64,000 nucleotides of DNA from Allonocardiopsis opalescens (GCF_003002095.1 NZ_PVZC01000009.1:248001-312000); one strand, 5' to 3'. Positions 50,055-59,410 are shown, counted from the first letter of the stretch. Translations and numbers: made by a program. Notes: a model not told the origin generated them from the sequence alone.

Positions 50055-51359
50055 CTACTCCGCGAGGTCGGCGCGGAGCCCCCGCGCCCGCTCGCGGGCG
50101 GCGCGGCGCAGCGCGGACACGCACTCCGCGGCGGCGTCCGCCCCGCCCACCAGGCCGCCCTTGGTGACGGCCGGGGTGCCGTCCAGGCCGCCGCCGACCA
50201 GCGCGCCGGACACGGCCAGCGGCAGCACCTCGCCGCGCACCTCGAAGGCGCGGGCGCCGACCGCGTCGAGCAGGGCGGCGGTCATCTCGCCGCCCACGAC
50301 GAACAGCCCGCTGGGCGGGCGCGCGCCGGGCGCGGCGAGCGCGTCGGCCACCACCCGCGCCAGCCGGCGCGGCACCTCGCGGCGCCGCTCCGGCGGCAGT
50401 TCGACCACGTCGGCGCCGCGGGCGGCGGTGCGCACCGCGACGGTGCCGGCGCCGGCCAGCAGCGCGGCGAGTTCGCGGGCGCGTTCGGCGGCGTAGCCGG
50501 GCTCGGCCAGCCGCCGCACGTCGGCGTCGAGGAAGCGCAGGTCCTCCTCGCGCTCGGCCAGCACCTCGAACTGGCGGCGGACCAGGTCGGTGGCGCTGCC
50601 GGAGACGGCGAGCAGCGGGCCGGGCGGGTGCGCGCCGCTGATGCCCAGCTCGGCGGCGAGCAGCGCCCCGAAGGGGCCGGGGTCCACCGCCAGCCAGACG
50701 GTGCCGTCGGCGCGGTGGTTGTCGGCGGCGGCGCCCGCCAGTTCGGCCAGGTGCTCGTCGGTGAGGGCGTCGCACAGCACCAGCGGCTCGTCGCCGGCCG
50801 CCAGCGCCGCCGCGATCGCGGCGCGGCCCTGGCTGACGCAGCGGATCGGCAGGTGCCGCAGCGGCAGCGGCGTCTGCTCGGCCACGATGTCGGCGACCAC
50901 GCTGGTGCGCAGCGGGCTGAGCGGGTCCAGCGCCAGCTCGGTGCGCTCCAGCGGCACCCCGTCGAGCAGCTGCACGCCGTCGACGGTGACCCGGCCCGAG
51001 GCCGGGAAGGCCGGGGCGAGCAGCGCCCGCACCCGGGTCCCGGCCGGGGCCGCGCCGGCCAGCGCGCGGTAGGCCGCCTCGATCTCGGCGCCGACATTGC
51101 CGCGCAGGGTGGTGTCGGTGCGCTTGACGGCCAGCCGCACCGGCCCGACCGCGCGCAGCGCGCCCGCCACCAGCCCGGCCGCCCGCTCCGACGGCAGGTG
51201 CCTGCTGTCGGTGTTGACCACCACCACGTCGTAGTCCGGCGCCACCTCGGCGGCGCGCTCGGGCGCGACGGTGACCGCGCGCAGCCCGGCGCGGGCGAAG
51301 CGCGCTCCGGTGGCATTGGCCCCGGTGAGATCGTCGGCGAGGACGAGGACCTCGGCCAC
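50055..51359 (-). CDS. Four-carbon acid sugar kinase (DUF1537 family)
   Basis: A 434-residue kinase. The N-terminal substrate domain has EVLVLADDLTGANATGARFA at 3-22, VVNTDSRHL and VKRTDTTLRGNVGAEIEA. The C-terminal nucleotide-binding domain has FVVGGEMTAALLDAVGA, VLPLAVSGALVGGGLDGTPAVTKGGLVGG. DUF1537 proteins phosphorylate D-threonate, D-erythronate or related acids (OtnK/DtnK/DenK). Which substrate is used cannot be read. GTG at 51359 comes two bases after the GntP stop codon region, so the genes are coupled. Confidence 0.92.
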   Translation of the reverse strand: MAEVLVLADDLTGANATGARFARAGLRAVTVAPERAAEVAPDYDVVVVNTDSRHLPSERAAGLVAGALRAVGPVRLAVKRTDTTLRGNVGAEIEAAYRALAGAAPAGTRVRALLAPAFPASGRVTVDGVQLLDGVPLERTELALDPLSPLRTSVVADIVAEQTPLPLRHLPIRCVSQGRAAIAAALAAGDEPLVLCDALTDEHLAELAGAAADNHRADGTVWLAVDPGPFGALLAAELGISGAHPPGPLLAVSGSATDLVRRQFEVLAEREEDLRFLDADVRRLAEPGYAAERARELAALLAGAGTVAVRTAARGADVVELPPERRREVPRRLARVVADALAAPGARPPSGLFVVGGEMTAALLDAVGARAFEVRGEVLPLAVSGALVGGGLDGTPAVTKGGLVGGADAAAECVSALRRAARERARGLRADLAE

Positions 51360-51361
51360 GG

Positions 51362-52786
51362 TCAGCCCAGCACCAGCGCGGTGACGGCGAGCAGCGGCAG
51401 GCTGCACGCCCACAGCACGGTGGTCATCCCGCTCCACATCTTCATGGCCGCCGCTCCGGACAGCCCGGTGAAGCGGGTGACCACCCAGAAGTAGGAGTCG
51501 TTGAAGTAGGAGAAGACGAAGGAGCCCGCGCAGGCCGACAGGGCGGCGACCAGCGGGTTCAGCGCGGACACCTCCACGATCGGCGCGGCCAGGGTGGCGG
51601 CGGTGATGATCGCGACGGTGCCCGAGCCCTGGGCGAGGCGGACGAAGGTGGCGATCAGGAAGGGCAACAGGAACAGCGGCAGCGGCCAGGCCGAGACCGC
51701 ACCCGCCAGCGCGTCGCCGACGCCGGAGTCGCGCAGCACCTGGCCGAAGGCGCCGCCCGCGCCGGTGATGAAGACGATCATGCCGGCGGAGGCCGCGGCG
51801 GCGGTGAGCCAGCCGGTGACGGTGGACCGCTTGGTGCCGGCCGGGGGCAGCAGGTAGACCGCGACGAGCAGGCCGATCAGCAGCGCCACCGTCGGCGAGC
51901 CGATGAACGCGGCGAACTGCGCGAAGGTGCTCTCGGGGGCGACGGCCTCGCCGATGGTGTTGAGGATGATCAGCACCAGCGGGAGCAGCAGCGGCAGGCC
52001 GGCCCGGCCCGCGCCCATGGTGGGGGCGGCCTCGGCCGCCGCCTCGGTGCGCAGCGCGGGGCCGCCCGGCTCGGTGCGGGCCGCGCCCTCGGCGCCGCCG
52101 TCCGCCGCGCCGCCGGCGCCCGGCCCGTCCTCGGCGCCGCCGGGGACCAGGCTCGGATCGACCTGGGATTCCAGTCTCGGCCCCATGTAGCGGGCGTAGA
52201 GGACCACCACGGGCAGCAGCGGCAGCGAGAAGAGCAGGCCGGCGATGATCATCTGGCCGAGGTCCACGCCGAGCAGGCCGGCCGCGGCCAGCGGGCCCGG
52301 GGTGGGCGGCACCAGGTGGTGGGTGACCGACAGGCCGCCGGCCAGCGCCAGCGAGACGAGCACCAGCGGCCGCCCGTACCTGCGGGCCAGCGAGCGGGCC
52401 AGCGGGTGCAGGATCACGAAGCCGGAGTCGCAGAAGACCGGCACCGAGACGGCGGCGCCGGTGGCGGTGAGCGCGACGTCCTCGCGCCCCTTGCCGGCCA
52501 GCCGGATGAAGAAGCGGGCGAGCGCGTCGGCGGCGCCGGTCTGCTCCATGATCTTGCCGATCATGACGCCGAGGCCGATCACGATGCCGATGCCGCCGAG
52601 GGTGTTGCCGAAGCCGGTGCCGATCTGCTCGATCAGCTCGGCGACGGGCACGCCGGCCACCAGGCCGGTCACCACGGCGCCGATCAGCAGCGCGGCGAAG
52701 GCGTCCAGCCGCGACCACATGATCAGCACGATCACGGCGGCGACGCCGAGCAGCAGCGCCGCGAGGAGTTGGATATCCATCGTCAT
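51362..52786 (-). CDS. GntP-family gluconate/acid sugar permease
   Basis: A 474-residue transporter with about 12-14 hydrophobic segments. GFGNTLGGIGIVIGLGVMIGKIMEQTGAA, VFCDSGFVILHPLARSLAR, SVTHHLVPPTPGPLAAAGLLG and FVRLAQGSGTVAIITAATLAAP are GntP hallmarks. A central hydrophilic Ala/Glu-rich loop (about residues 215-260) is cytoplasmic. It probably imports the acid sugar used by the kinase. ATG at 52786 overlaps the deoR stop (ATGA). An in-frame ATG two codons later is an alternative. Confidence 0.93.
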   Translation of the reverse strand: MTMDIQLLAALLLGVAAVIVLIMWSRLDAFAALLIGAVVTGLVAGVPVAELIEQIGTGFGNTLGGIGIVIGLGVMIGKIMEQTGAADALARFFIRLAGKGREDVALTATGAAVSVPVFCDSGFVILHPLARSLARRYGRPLVLVSLALAGGLSVTHHLVPPTPGPLAAAGLLGVDLGQMIIAGLLFSLPLLPVVVLYARYMGPRLESQVDPSLVPGGAEDGPGAGGAADGGAEGAARTEPGGPALRTEAAAEAAPTMGAGRAGLPLLLPLVLIILNTIGEAVAPESTFAQFAAFIGSPTVALLIGLLVAVYLLPPAGTKRSTVTGWLTAAAASAGMIVFITGAGGAFGQVLRDSGVGDALAGAVSAWPLPLFLLPFLIATFVRLAQGSGTVAIITAATLAAPIVEVSALNPLVAALSACAGSFVFSYFNDSYFWVVTRFTGLSGAAAMKMWSGMTTVLWACSLPLLAVTALVLG

Positions 52787-53598
52787 CCTTCTGTGCCGCC
52801 GCTGCCGGCCCGCACCGTGCCGCCGTCCGCGGGGACGGTGACCAGGGTGCATCGGGGGTCGGAGCGGACCGCCGCGCGGCGGTCCTCGGGCAGCGCGTCG
52901 TCGGTGATGAGGGTGTAGGGGACGGGGATGGGCGCCCAGTGGTCGAACGGCGCCGAGGCGCCGCCGGGGGAGCCGCCGACCTTGCTGGAGTCGGCGACGA
53001 CGACCACGTGCCGGGCGCAGCGGAACTTGGCCTCCTTCAGCGCGGCCAGGTCCGCGCCGGCTGCGTTGACGCCGCGGTCGGGCTCGAAGCCGTCGGCGCC
53101 GACGAAGGCGATGTCGACGGTCATCCGGCGCAGCGCCTCGCGGGCGGCCTCGCCCACCACCGCGCCGGTGCGCGGCCGCACCAGCCCGCCGAGCAGCACC
53201 AGTTCGACCTCGGGGTCCTCGCGCAGCGCGTCCAGCGCCCCCAGGCCGTTGGTGACGACGGTGAGGCCGGTGCGGCCGCGCAGCCGCTCGGCGATGAGGG
53301 TGCTGGTGGAGCCGGCGCCGAGCAGCACCGAGCGGTGCGGAGCGGCGAGTTCGGCCGCCCGGGCCGCGATGGCGCGCTTGGCGGGGGCGTGCCGGCTCCG
53401 CTTGTCCTCCCAGGAGCGCTCCGCCGCACTGGCCGGGACCGCGCCGCCGTGGGTGCGCAGCACCCTGCCGTCGCGCTCCAGGTCGGTGAGGTCGCGCCGG
53501 ACCGTGGACGGGCTGACGTCGAGGGCGGCGGCGAGCTCGGGGACCCGCTGGATCCCCGCCTCGATCGCCTCGATGAGCCGGGCACGGCGCTCTGACAT
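52783..53598 (-). CDS. DeoR-family transcriptional regulator
   Basis: A 271-residue regulator. RARLIEAIEAGIQRVPELAAALDVSPSTVRRDLTDLERDGRVLRTHGGAV is the DeoR helix-turn-helix; the C-terminal SIS-like effector domain has SVLLGAGSTSTLIAERL, VVTNGLGALDAL and FVGADGFEPDRGVNAAGADLAALKEA. It is the first gene of the acid sugar operon, so it probably represses its own promoter in the 151 bases upstream. Phosphorylated sugars are usual inducers of this family. ATG at 53598. Confidence 0.93.
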   Translation of the reverse strand: MSERRARLIEAIEAGIQRVPELAAALDVSPSTVRRDLTDLERDGRVLRTHGGAVPASAAERSWEDKRSRHAPAKRAIAARAAELAAPHRSVLLGAGSTSTLIAERLRGRTGLTVVTNGLGALDALREDPEVELVLLGGLVRPRTGAVVGEAAREALRRMTVDIAFVGADGFEPDRGVNAAGADLAALKEAKFRCARHVVVVADSSKVGGSPGGASAPFDHWAPIPVPYTLITDDALPEDRRAAVRSDPRCTLVTVPADGGTVRAGSGGTEG

Positions 53599-53623
53599 AC
53601 AGTATCCACCTGGTAGCCGCTCG

Positions 53624-53658
53624 AAATGAGCATGAAATATGCCGAAGTGCGCTCATTT
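53624..53658. promoter_or_regulatory. DeoR operator region
   Basis: AAATGAGC-N19-GCTCATTT is a perfect inverted repeat, and GAAAT is also directly repeated at 11-base spacing (from 53623 and 53634). Repeated TTTCA-type hexamers are typical of DeoR sites. It lies 26 bases before the deoR ATG. Confidence 0.65.
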
Positions 53659-53749
53659 TGCGCACAGGAGACCGGACATTTCAAGATCGCCGCTTGTTTC
53701 GATCAGATCGCGACGGCCGGGCGGGGCAGTGCGGGTCCGGGAGCAGGCG

Positions 53750-54979
53750 CTAGACCCGCTGCTGCGCAGCCGCCGGACGGCCGCGCAGCGCGAGGCTGGC
53801 CACCGCGGCGGCCGCGACCAGCGCGAGCACGTAGCCGACCGTCCCCGGCCAGCCGGCGTGCTGGTAGACGATGCCGCCGATCCAGCCGAACAGGCTCGAC
53901 CCCAGGTAGTAGCCGAGGGTGTACAGGGCGGCGGCCTGCGCCCGCCAGCGGGCGCGGTGGCCGACCCAGCCCGAGGCGGTGGCGTGCGCGGTGAAGAAGG
54001 CGAAGGTGAGCAGCACCAGTCCTGCCACGATCCCGGCGAGCCACGGGAGCAGCAGCAGCGCGGCGCCCGCCGCGACGCCCAGCGCGGCCAGCAGCAGGGC
54101 CCGGTGCCGCCCGGTCCATCCGTTGAGCCGCGCGGCCAGCGCGGAGCCCGCGGTGCCGGCCAGGTAGGCGGCGAACAGGAAGGAGACCGCCGTCTGCGAG
54201 AGGCCGAAGGGCGGGCCGAGCAGTTCGAAGGAGAGGTAGTTGTAGACGGTCACGAAGCCGCCCATCAGGAACAGGCCCTGCGCGTAGAGGGCCAGCAGGC
54301 CCCGGTCGGCCAGGCTCGCGGCCAGCCGCCGGCCCAGCCCCGGGCCCCCGCCGCCCCGCCGCCGGGGCACGAAGCCGCGCGGGCGCGGCAGCAGCACCGC
54401 GAAGAGGACCAGCGCCACCAGTCCGAGCAGGCCGTCGGCGGCCACCCCCCACCGCCAGCCGCCCAGGTCGGCGGCTGTCCCGGCCACCAGGCGGCCGAGC
54501 ATGCCGCCCACCGTGGTGCCGGCGATGTACAGGCCGGCCGCGCGGGGGAAATCGGCCGGGCGCAGCTCCTCGGCCAGGTAGGCGACGGCGACCGCGGGCA
54601 GCCCGCCCAGCGCCATGCCCTGCACGGCGCGCAGCGCCAGCAGCTGCCACAGCTCCCCCGCGAAGGGCACCGCCAGCCCCAGCAGGGTGGAGGCGGCGAG
54701 CGCGGCGGTCATCACCCGGGCCCGCCCGATCCAGTCGGCCGCCCCGCTCCACGGCACCAGCAGCGCCGACAGGCCGGCGGTGGCGAGGGAGAGCGCGAGC
54801 GCGGCGCGGTCGGGCGAGACGGTGTACTCCGCCGCGAGCTGCGGCATCAGCGGCTGCACCGCGTACAGCTGGGCGAAGGTCGCGATCCCGCCGGTCACCA
54901 GGGCGGCCACCACGCGCCGGTAGCCCGCACTGCCCCTGGGATGCCCCGACCAGGTCGCCGAGGGTGAGGTCGCCGTCAC
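53750..54979 (-). CDS. MFS transporter
   Basis: A 409-residue 12-helix transporter. YRRVVAALVTGGIATFAQLYAVQPLMPQLA is TM1, GAADWIGRARVM is the loop 2-3 motif (GxxxDxxGRR-like), and GLPAVAVAYLAEELRPADFPRAAGLYIAGTTVGGMLGRLVAG is the helix 4-5 region. This is the YnfM/AraJ-like drug or sugar efflux group. The open frame begins far upstream, but GTG at 54979 gives the best N terminus. It is divergent from a LysR gene 69 bases away, which probably controls it. Confidence 0.9.
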   Translation of the reverse strand: MTATSPSATWSGHPRGSAGYRRVVAALVTGGIATFAQLYAVQPLMPQLAAEYTVSPDRAALALSLATAGLSALLVPWSGAADWIGRARVMTAALAASTLLGLAVPFAGELWQLLALRAVQGMALGGLPAVAVAYLAEELRPADFPRAAGLYIAGTTVGGMLGRLVAGTAADLGGWRWGVAADGLLGLVALVLFAVLLPRPRGFVPRRRGGGGPGLGRRLAASLADRGLLALYAQGLFLMGGFVTVYNYLSFELLGPPFGLSQTAVSFLFAAYLAGTAGSALAARLNGWTGRHRALLLAALGVAAGAALLLLPWLAGIVAGLVLLTFAFFTAHATASGWVGHRARWRAQAAALYTLGYYLGSSLFGWIGGIVYQHAGWPGTVGYVLALVAAAAVASLALRGRPAAAQQRV

Positions 54980-55034
54980 GATGCGAGCGTAGGAAGCCGG
55001 CACCCATACGTCCAATACATGGCAGGGCGTTGAC

Positions 55035-55052
55035 CCATACTGTTCGGTATGG
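55035..55052. promoter_or_regulatory. LysR-type operator
   Basis: CCATAC-TGTTCG-GTATGG, a perfect dyad containing a T-N11-A box, overlaps the start of the LysR gene. A related half (CCATACGTCC) is at about 55003. It would serve autorepression and activation of the divergent MFS gene. Confidence 0.6.
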
Positions 55053-55975
55053 ACGAGCTGTCGACCGCTGACGGACTGGACGCGCTGGCGCCGCTGCTGC
55101 GGCTGTTCGCGTCGGCCGCCGCGCACGAGCACGTCACCCGGGCCGCCGCCGAACTGGGCCTGCCGCAGCCCACCGTCAGCCGCCGGCTGGAGCGGATGCA
55201 GCGCGAACTGGGCGCCACGCTGCTGGAGCGGACCGGCCGGGGCGTGCGGTTGACCCGGGCGGGCGCGCTGCTGCTGCCCCGAGTGCGCCGCGCGCTGGAC
55301 GAGCTTGAGCTGGGGCTGGCCGAGATCGCGGCGGCCGGCTCGCCCGAGCACGGCCGGGTGGCGCTCGCCTTCCTGCCGACCCTGGGCGCCCAGGTGGTCC
55401 CGGCGCTGATCCGCGGCTTCCGGGCCGACCACCCGCGGGTGCGCTTCACCCTGATGCAGGACCCCTCAGCGGTGGTGCTGAGCCGGCTGCGCGAGGGCGC
55501 CGTCGACCTGGCGCTCACCTCGCCGCTGCCGTCGGGGCCCGGGCTGCGCTCCCAGGTGCTGCACGTCCAGCCGCTGGTGCTGCTGGTGCCCGAGGACCAC
55601 CCGCTGGCCGGGCGGCGCTCGGTGGCGCTGGCCGAGGCGGCGGGCGAGTCCTTCGTCGGCTTCAAGCACGGCATCGGCCTGCGCCAGATCACCGACGAGC
55701 TGTGCCGCGCGGCCGGCTTCGAACCCGAGCTGGCCTTCGAGGGCGAGGACGCCGACACCGTGCGCGGCCTGGTGGCCGTCGGGCTGGGGGTGGCGGTGCT
55801 GCCCCGGCAGCGCCGCCGCCGGCCCGGCACCGCGGCGCTGGCCATCACCGACCCGCCGGCCGCGCGCACGCTCGGCCTGGTGTGGCGGTCCTCGGCGCTC
55901 GAACCGGCGGTGGTGGCCGCCTTCCGCGATTTCGTGCTGGCCGAGGGCGCCCGGCTCACCGCCGGGCTGACCTGA
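55049..55975 (+). CDS. LysR-family transcriptional regulator
   Basis: A 308-residue LysR protein. LAPLLRLFASAAAHEHVTRAAAELGLPQPTVSRRLERMQRELGATLLERTGRGVRLT is the helix-turn-helix; the effector domain includes RVALAFLPTLGAQVVPALIRGF, LVLLVPEDHPLAG and EDADTVRGLVAVGLGVAVLP. ATG at 55049 lies inside a dyad. It is divergent from the MFS transporter, whose expression it probably regulates (a common drug-efflux arrangement). Confidence 0.93.
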   Translation: MDELSTADGLDALAPLLRLFASAAAHEHVTRAAAELGLPQPTVSRRLERMQRELGATLLERTGRGVRLTRAGALLLPRVRRALDELELGLAEIAAAGSPEHGRVALAFLPTLGAQVVPALIRGFRADHPRVRFTLMQDPSAVVLSRLREGAVDLALTSPLPSGPGLRSQVLHVQPLVLLVPEDHPLAGRRSVALAEAAGESFVGFKHGIGLRQITDELCRAAGFEPELAFEGEDADTVRGLVAVGLGVAVLPRQRRRRPGTAALAITDPPAARTLGLVWRSSALEPAVVAAFRDFVLAEGARLTAGLT

Positions 55976-55981
55976 GCGGAC

Positions 55982-57079
55982 TCAGCCCGCGCGGCCGGCC
56001 GCCTCGGCGGCGCCCGGCGCCACCGCACGGCCCAGCTCGGCGCTGCGCCGGGCCGCCTCGATGACCTCCAGGCCCTGCACCACGTCCCACAGGTCGACCG
56101 GGGCGGGCTCGCCCTCGGCGACCGCGTCGCGCACGGCCGCGTAGAAGTGCGGGTAGTCGCCGCGCTCGCTGGGTACCGGGCGCAGCGCTCCGTCGGCGCC
56201 GATCCGGCCCCACCTCTCCTCGGGCTCCACCCCCCAGTCGGGCCCGCCGGGCCGCTCCCCCGCCGTCAGCCGGGCCTCCTGGCCGTCCAGGCCGTCGACG
56301 GTGTAGGCGGCTCGGTCGCCCAGCACCCGGAAGCGGGGGCCGCCCTGCGCGGCCAGCATGCTCATGGACAGGTGCGAGCGGACGCCGCCGCGGTGGCGCA
56401 GCGCCACGAAGGCGTCGTCCTCCACGGCCATGCCCGGGCGGCGGCGGTCCAGCTCGGCGTAGACCGACTCCACCGGGCCGAAGAGGTTCAGCGCCTGGTC
56501 GATCAGGTGCGAGCCGAGGTCGAACAGGATGCCGGCGCCGTCGTCCTCGCCGCCGCGCTCGCGCCAGCTGGGGCCCGGCTCGGGGCGCCAGCGCTCGAAG
56601 CGCGACTCGAAGCGGACCACCCGCCCCAGTTCGCCCTCGTCGACCAGCCGCCACACGGTGAGGTAGTCGCTGTCCCAGCGGCGGTTCTGGTACGCGGTCA
56701 GCATCAGGCCGAGCCGCTGCGCGGTGTCGCGCAGCTCGCGGGCGGCCGCGGCGCTGGTGGCGAAGGGCTTGTCCACCACGGCGGGCAGCCCGGCCGCCAG
56801 CGCGGCCGCCGCCAGCGGCGCGTGGGTGCGGTTCGGGGTGGTGATCACCACCAGGTCCACCTCGGCGGCGCGCCGCCACAGCTCCTCCGCGCTCGGCACC
56901 ACCTCGACGCCCGGGTGGTCGGCGCGGGCGCGGGCCGCGCGGCCCGGATCGCCGGTGACCACGGCGGCCAGCCGCAGCCCCGGGGTGGTGGCGATCAGCG
57001 GGGCGTGGAAGACCGAGCCGCCCTTGCCGTACCCGACCAGGGCGACCCGCAGGGCGGCAGCGTCGTCAGAGGAGGTCAT
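55982..57079 (-). CDS. Gfo/Idh/MocA-family oxidoreductase
   Basis: A 365-residue NAD(P)-dependent oxidoreductase. The Rossmann motif is VALVGYGKGGSVFHAPLI at 12-29. VVITTPNRTHAPLAAAALAAGLPAVVDKPFATSAAAA contains the EKP-like lysine (DKP). The C-terminal domain has GILFDLGSHLIDQALNLFG with the conserved DxxxH (Asp...His). Substrate unknown; related enzymes act on inositols and sugars. Its stop is six bases from the convergent LysR gene. Confidence 0.93.
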   Translation of the reverse strand: MTSSDDAAALRVALVGYGKGGSVFHAPLIATTPGLRLAAVVTGDPGRAARARADHPGVEVVPSAEELWRRAAEVDLVVITTPNRTHAPLAAAALAAGLPAVVDKPFATSAAAARELRDTAQRLGLMLTAYQNRRWDSDYLTVWRLVDEGELGRVVRFESRFERWRPEPGPSWRERGGEDDGAGILFDLGSHLIDQALNLFGPVESVYAELDRRRPGMAVEDDAFVALRHRGGVRSHLSMSMLAAQGGPRFRVLGDRAAYTVDGLDGQEARLTAGERPGGPDWGVEPEERWGRIGADGALRPVPSERGDYPHFYAAVRDAVAEGEPAPVDLWDVVQGLEVIEAARRSAELGRAVAPGAAEAAGRAG

Positions 57080-57192
57080 GCGCCCATTGTCTCGCGCGGG
57101 CCCTCTGCTGCGCCCGGGGGCGCGCGGCGCGGCCCGGTTCCGCTCGGCCGGTCACCGGATGCGACGGTTGGGACACGTTCGGGGAGAGTCGG

Positions 57193-58863
57193 ATGGATCG
57201 CGCCCCCCGCACGGTGTTGAATGCCGCCATGGCCACCACCTCACCCTCCCGCCCCGCCAGAGCCGCGGGCCGGCGCCGCTCCACCGCCGCGGCCGCCGCG
57301 CTGCTGGTCCTCGCCGGCACGGTCGGCCTGGCCGGCTCCGCCACCGCGACCGCCGACCCGGCCGAGGCCGGCACCGCCGACCTGCGCGCCGACCTCGCCG
57401 CCATCCTCGCCGACCCCGCCCTGGCCGCCGCCCGCGCCGGGGTGCTGGTGCGCAGCGCCGAGACCGGCGAGGTGCTGTACGACAACGACGCGTCCAGCGG
57501 CTACGTGCCCGCCTCCAACGAGAAGCTGCTGATCGCGGCCGCCGCGCTCGACGTGCTCGGCCCCGACCACACCTTCACCACCTCCGCGCTGGCCGAGTCG
57601 GCGCCCCGGCGGGGCCGGGTCGAGGACCTCTACCTGGTCGGCACCGGCGACCCCAGCACCGACGCCGCTGCCTACGGCGAACTGGCCGCGCAGGTGGCCG
57701 AGGCCGGGGTGCGGCGGGTGACCGGCGACGTGGTCGCCGACGACAGCTGGTTCGACTCCGTGCGGCTGGGCACCGACTGGGCCTGGGACGACGAGCCGTA
57801 CTACTACAGCGCGCAGATCTCGGCGCTGACCGTCGCCGCCAACGACGACCTCGACACCGGCGCGATCACCGTGGTGGCCGAGCCGGGCGCGGCCGCCGGC
57901 GAACCCGCCCGGGTCGGTACCGACCCGGCGACCGACTACGTCACCGTCACCGGCGAGGTCGCCACCGGCGCGCCCGGCTCCGCGCCCTCCCTGTCCGTCA
58001 CCCGCGAGCACGGCACCAACACGGTGTCGGTCAGCGGCTCCGTCCCGGCCGGCGGCTCGGCCGCCACCGGCCTGGCCAGCGTCTGGGAGCCCACCGGCTA
58101 CGCCGCCGAGCTGTTCGCGGACGCGCTGGCCGAGCACGGCGTGCGGGTGGACGGCGAGGTGCGCCGCGGCACCGCCCCCGAGGGCACCGCCGAGCTGGCC
58201 GTGCGCGAGTCGGCGCCGCTGTCGGAGCTGCTGCCGTACTTCATGAAGCTGAGCAACAACGGCCACGCCGAGATCCTGGTCAAGGCCATGGGCCGCGAGG
58301 TCTCCGGCGAGGGCAGCTGGCCCGCCGGGCTGGCCGCCACCCGCGCCGCCCTGGAGCGCATCGGCATGCCGGTCACCCCGCTCCAGCTCCGCGACGGCTC
58401 CGGCCTGTCCCGCGCCAACCTGGTCAGCCCCGAGCAGATCACCGAACTGCTCATCGCCATCGACGCCCAGCCCTGGGCCGAGCACCTGCACGCCTCCCTG
58501 CCGGTGGCCGGCGAGGCCGACCGGATGGTCGGCGGCACCCTGCGCAACCGGATGCGCGGCACCGCCGCCGCCGGCAACGTCACCGCCAAGACCGGCACCC
58601 TCACCTCGGTCAGCGCCCTGTCCGGCTACGTCACCAGCGCCGACGGCGAGCGCCTGGTCTTCTCCGTGCTGAACAACAACCACATCGGGTTCACCCCCAC
58701 CGCGATCCAGGACGCCATCGCGGTCCGCCTGGCCGAGTTCTCCCGCACCGAGCCCACCGCCGGCCGCCCGTCCGTCGCCGAACCGTCCCCGCTCCGCGCC
58801 ACCCGCCCGCTGCCCGGCGTGGACGCCGACTCCGTGGAGTGCAGCTGGATCGGGGCCTGCTGA
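57193..58863 (+). CDS. dacB: D-alanyl-D-alanine carboxypeptidase/endopeptidase (PBP4, S13 family)
   Basis: A 556-residue exported penicillin-binding protein. An Arg-rich start and a hydrophobic STAAAAALLVLAGTVGLAGS segment form the signal or anchor (cleavage probably after TATA near 54). Motifs are SxxK Ser108-NE-Lys111, SxN Ser354-N-Asn356 and KTG 466-468. The extra domain between motifs 1 and 2 is typical of S13. It trims or cleaves peptidoglycan peptides. ATG at 57193 has GGGGAGAG in position; an in-frame ATG twelve codons later lacks one. Confidence 0.94.
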   Translation: MDRAPRTVLNAAMATTSPSRPARAAGRRRSTAAAAALLVLAGTVGLAGSATATADPAEAGTADLRADLAAILADPALAAARAGVLVRSAETGEVLYDNDASSGYVPASNEKLLIAAAALDVLGPDHTFTTSALAESAPRRGRVEDLYLVGTGDPSTDAAAYGELAAQVAEAGVRRVTGDVVADDSWFDSVRLGTDWAWDDEPYYYSAQISALTVAANDDLDTGAITVVAEPGAAAGEPARVGTDPATDYVTVTGEVATGAPGSAPSLSVTREHGTNTVSVSGSVPAGGSAATGLASVWEPTGYAAELFADALAEHGVRVDGEVRRGTAPEGTAELAVRESAPLSELLPYFMKLSNNGHAEILVKAMGREVSGEGSWPAGLAATRAALERIGMPVTPLQLRDGSGLSRANLVSPEQITELLIAIDAQPWAEHLHASLPVAGEADRMVGGTLRNRMRGTAAAGNVTAKTGTLTSVSALSGYVTSADGERLVFSVLNNNHIGFTPTAIQDAIAVRLAEFSRTEPTAGRPSVAEPSPLRATRPLPGVDADSVECSWIGAC

Positions 58864-58880
58864 GCCCGCCCGCACACCGA

Positions 58881-58911
58881 ACGGGCCCGGCGCATCGCGC
58901 GCCGGGCCCGT
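58881..58911 (+). terminator. dacB terminator
   Basis: A perfect 13-bp stem ACGGGCCCGGCGC / GCGCCGGGCCCGT with a five-base loop, 17 bases after the stop codon. Confidence 0.75.
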
Positions 58912-58951
58912 CGTGCTTATGCCAGGCCGCCGCCAATCGCCGAATCCGATT

Positions 58952-58984
58952 CTGTACGTACTAATTTTGCCGACTGCCGTACAG
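58952..58984. promoter_or_regulatory. Inverted repeat upstream of the decayed toxin-antitoxin pair
   Basis: CTGTACG-N19-CGTACAG is a perfect 7-bp inverted repeat in a patch with lower GC, 61 bases before the antitoxin ATG. It is a plausible remnant of an autoregulatory operator. Confidence 0.5.
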
Positions 58985-59045
58985 GTATCACTCCAGTCGC
59001 TAAGCTCATCACGTTCCGTTACAGCGATGAGGAGAAACGAGGCTG

Positions 59046-59410
59046 ATGGCTGTAGTTCTGGAGCCGCCGACTTCCGGCTACCGTGAGGACATGGACAAGC
59101 GCATCGGGTTCGGCGGCCCTGCCTCTGGCTACGCACTTACAGTGCCGCAGGAGGCGCGTGGGAGGCACTGGGACTCGACAATCCGGACACGGTGGTCGAG
59201 TACGTGAACCGGGATGGCGAGATCGTCCTGCGCCCCCGTGTCGCCGTCCATCCCGATGACGCGTGGTTCTGGAGTCCGGAGAGCCAAGCCGCCGAGCAGG
59301 CCGCTGAAGAGGACCTTGCCGCCGGTCGATACACGATGTTCGACAACGAGCAGGCCTTCTTCGCCCACCTCAGCAAGCTGGCCAGCGAGAAGCCTGGTGA
59401 CACCGGGTGA
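59046..59410 (+). pseudogene. AbrB/MazE-like antitoxin, frameshifted
   Basis: ATG at 59046 opens a frame that reads MAVVLEPPTSGYREDMDKR, ending coherently at ALTVPQEA. The matching continuation AWEALGLDNPDTVVEYVNRDG, then LRPRVAVHPDDAWFWSPE, is in the next frame. One missing base near 59156 restores a single product of about 122 residues, so the gene carries a -1 frameshift. The C-terminal part alone can start at GTG 59192 (72 residues). Features fit an antitoxin with an N-terminal DNA-binding swapped-hairpin and an acidic tail. It overlaps the toxin remnant by four bases. Confidence 0.65.
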
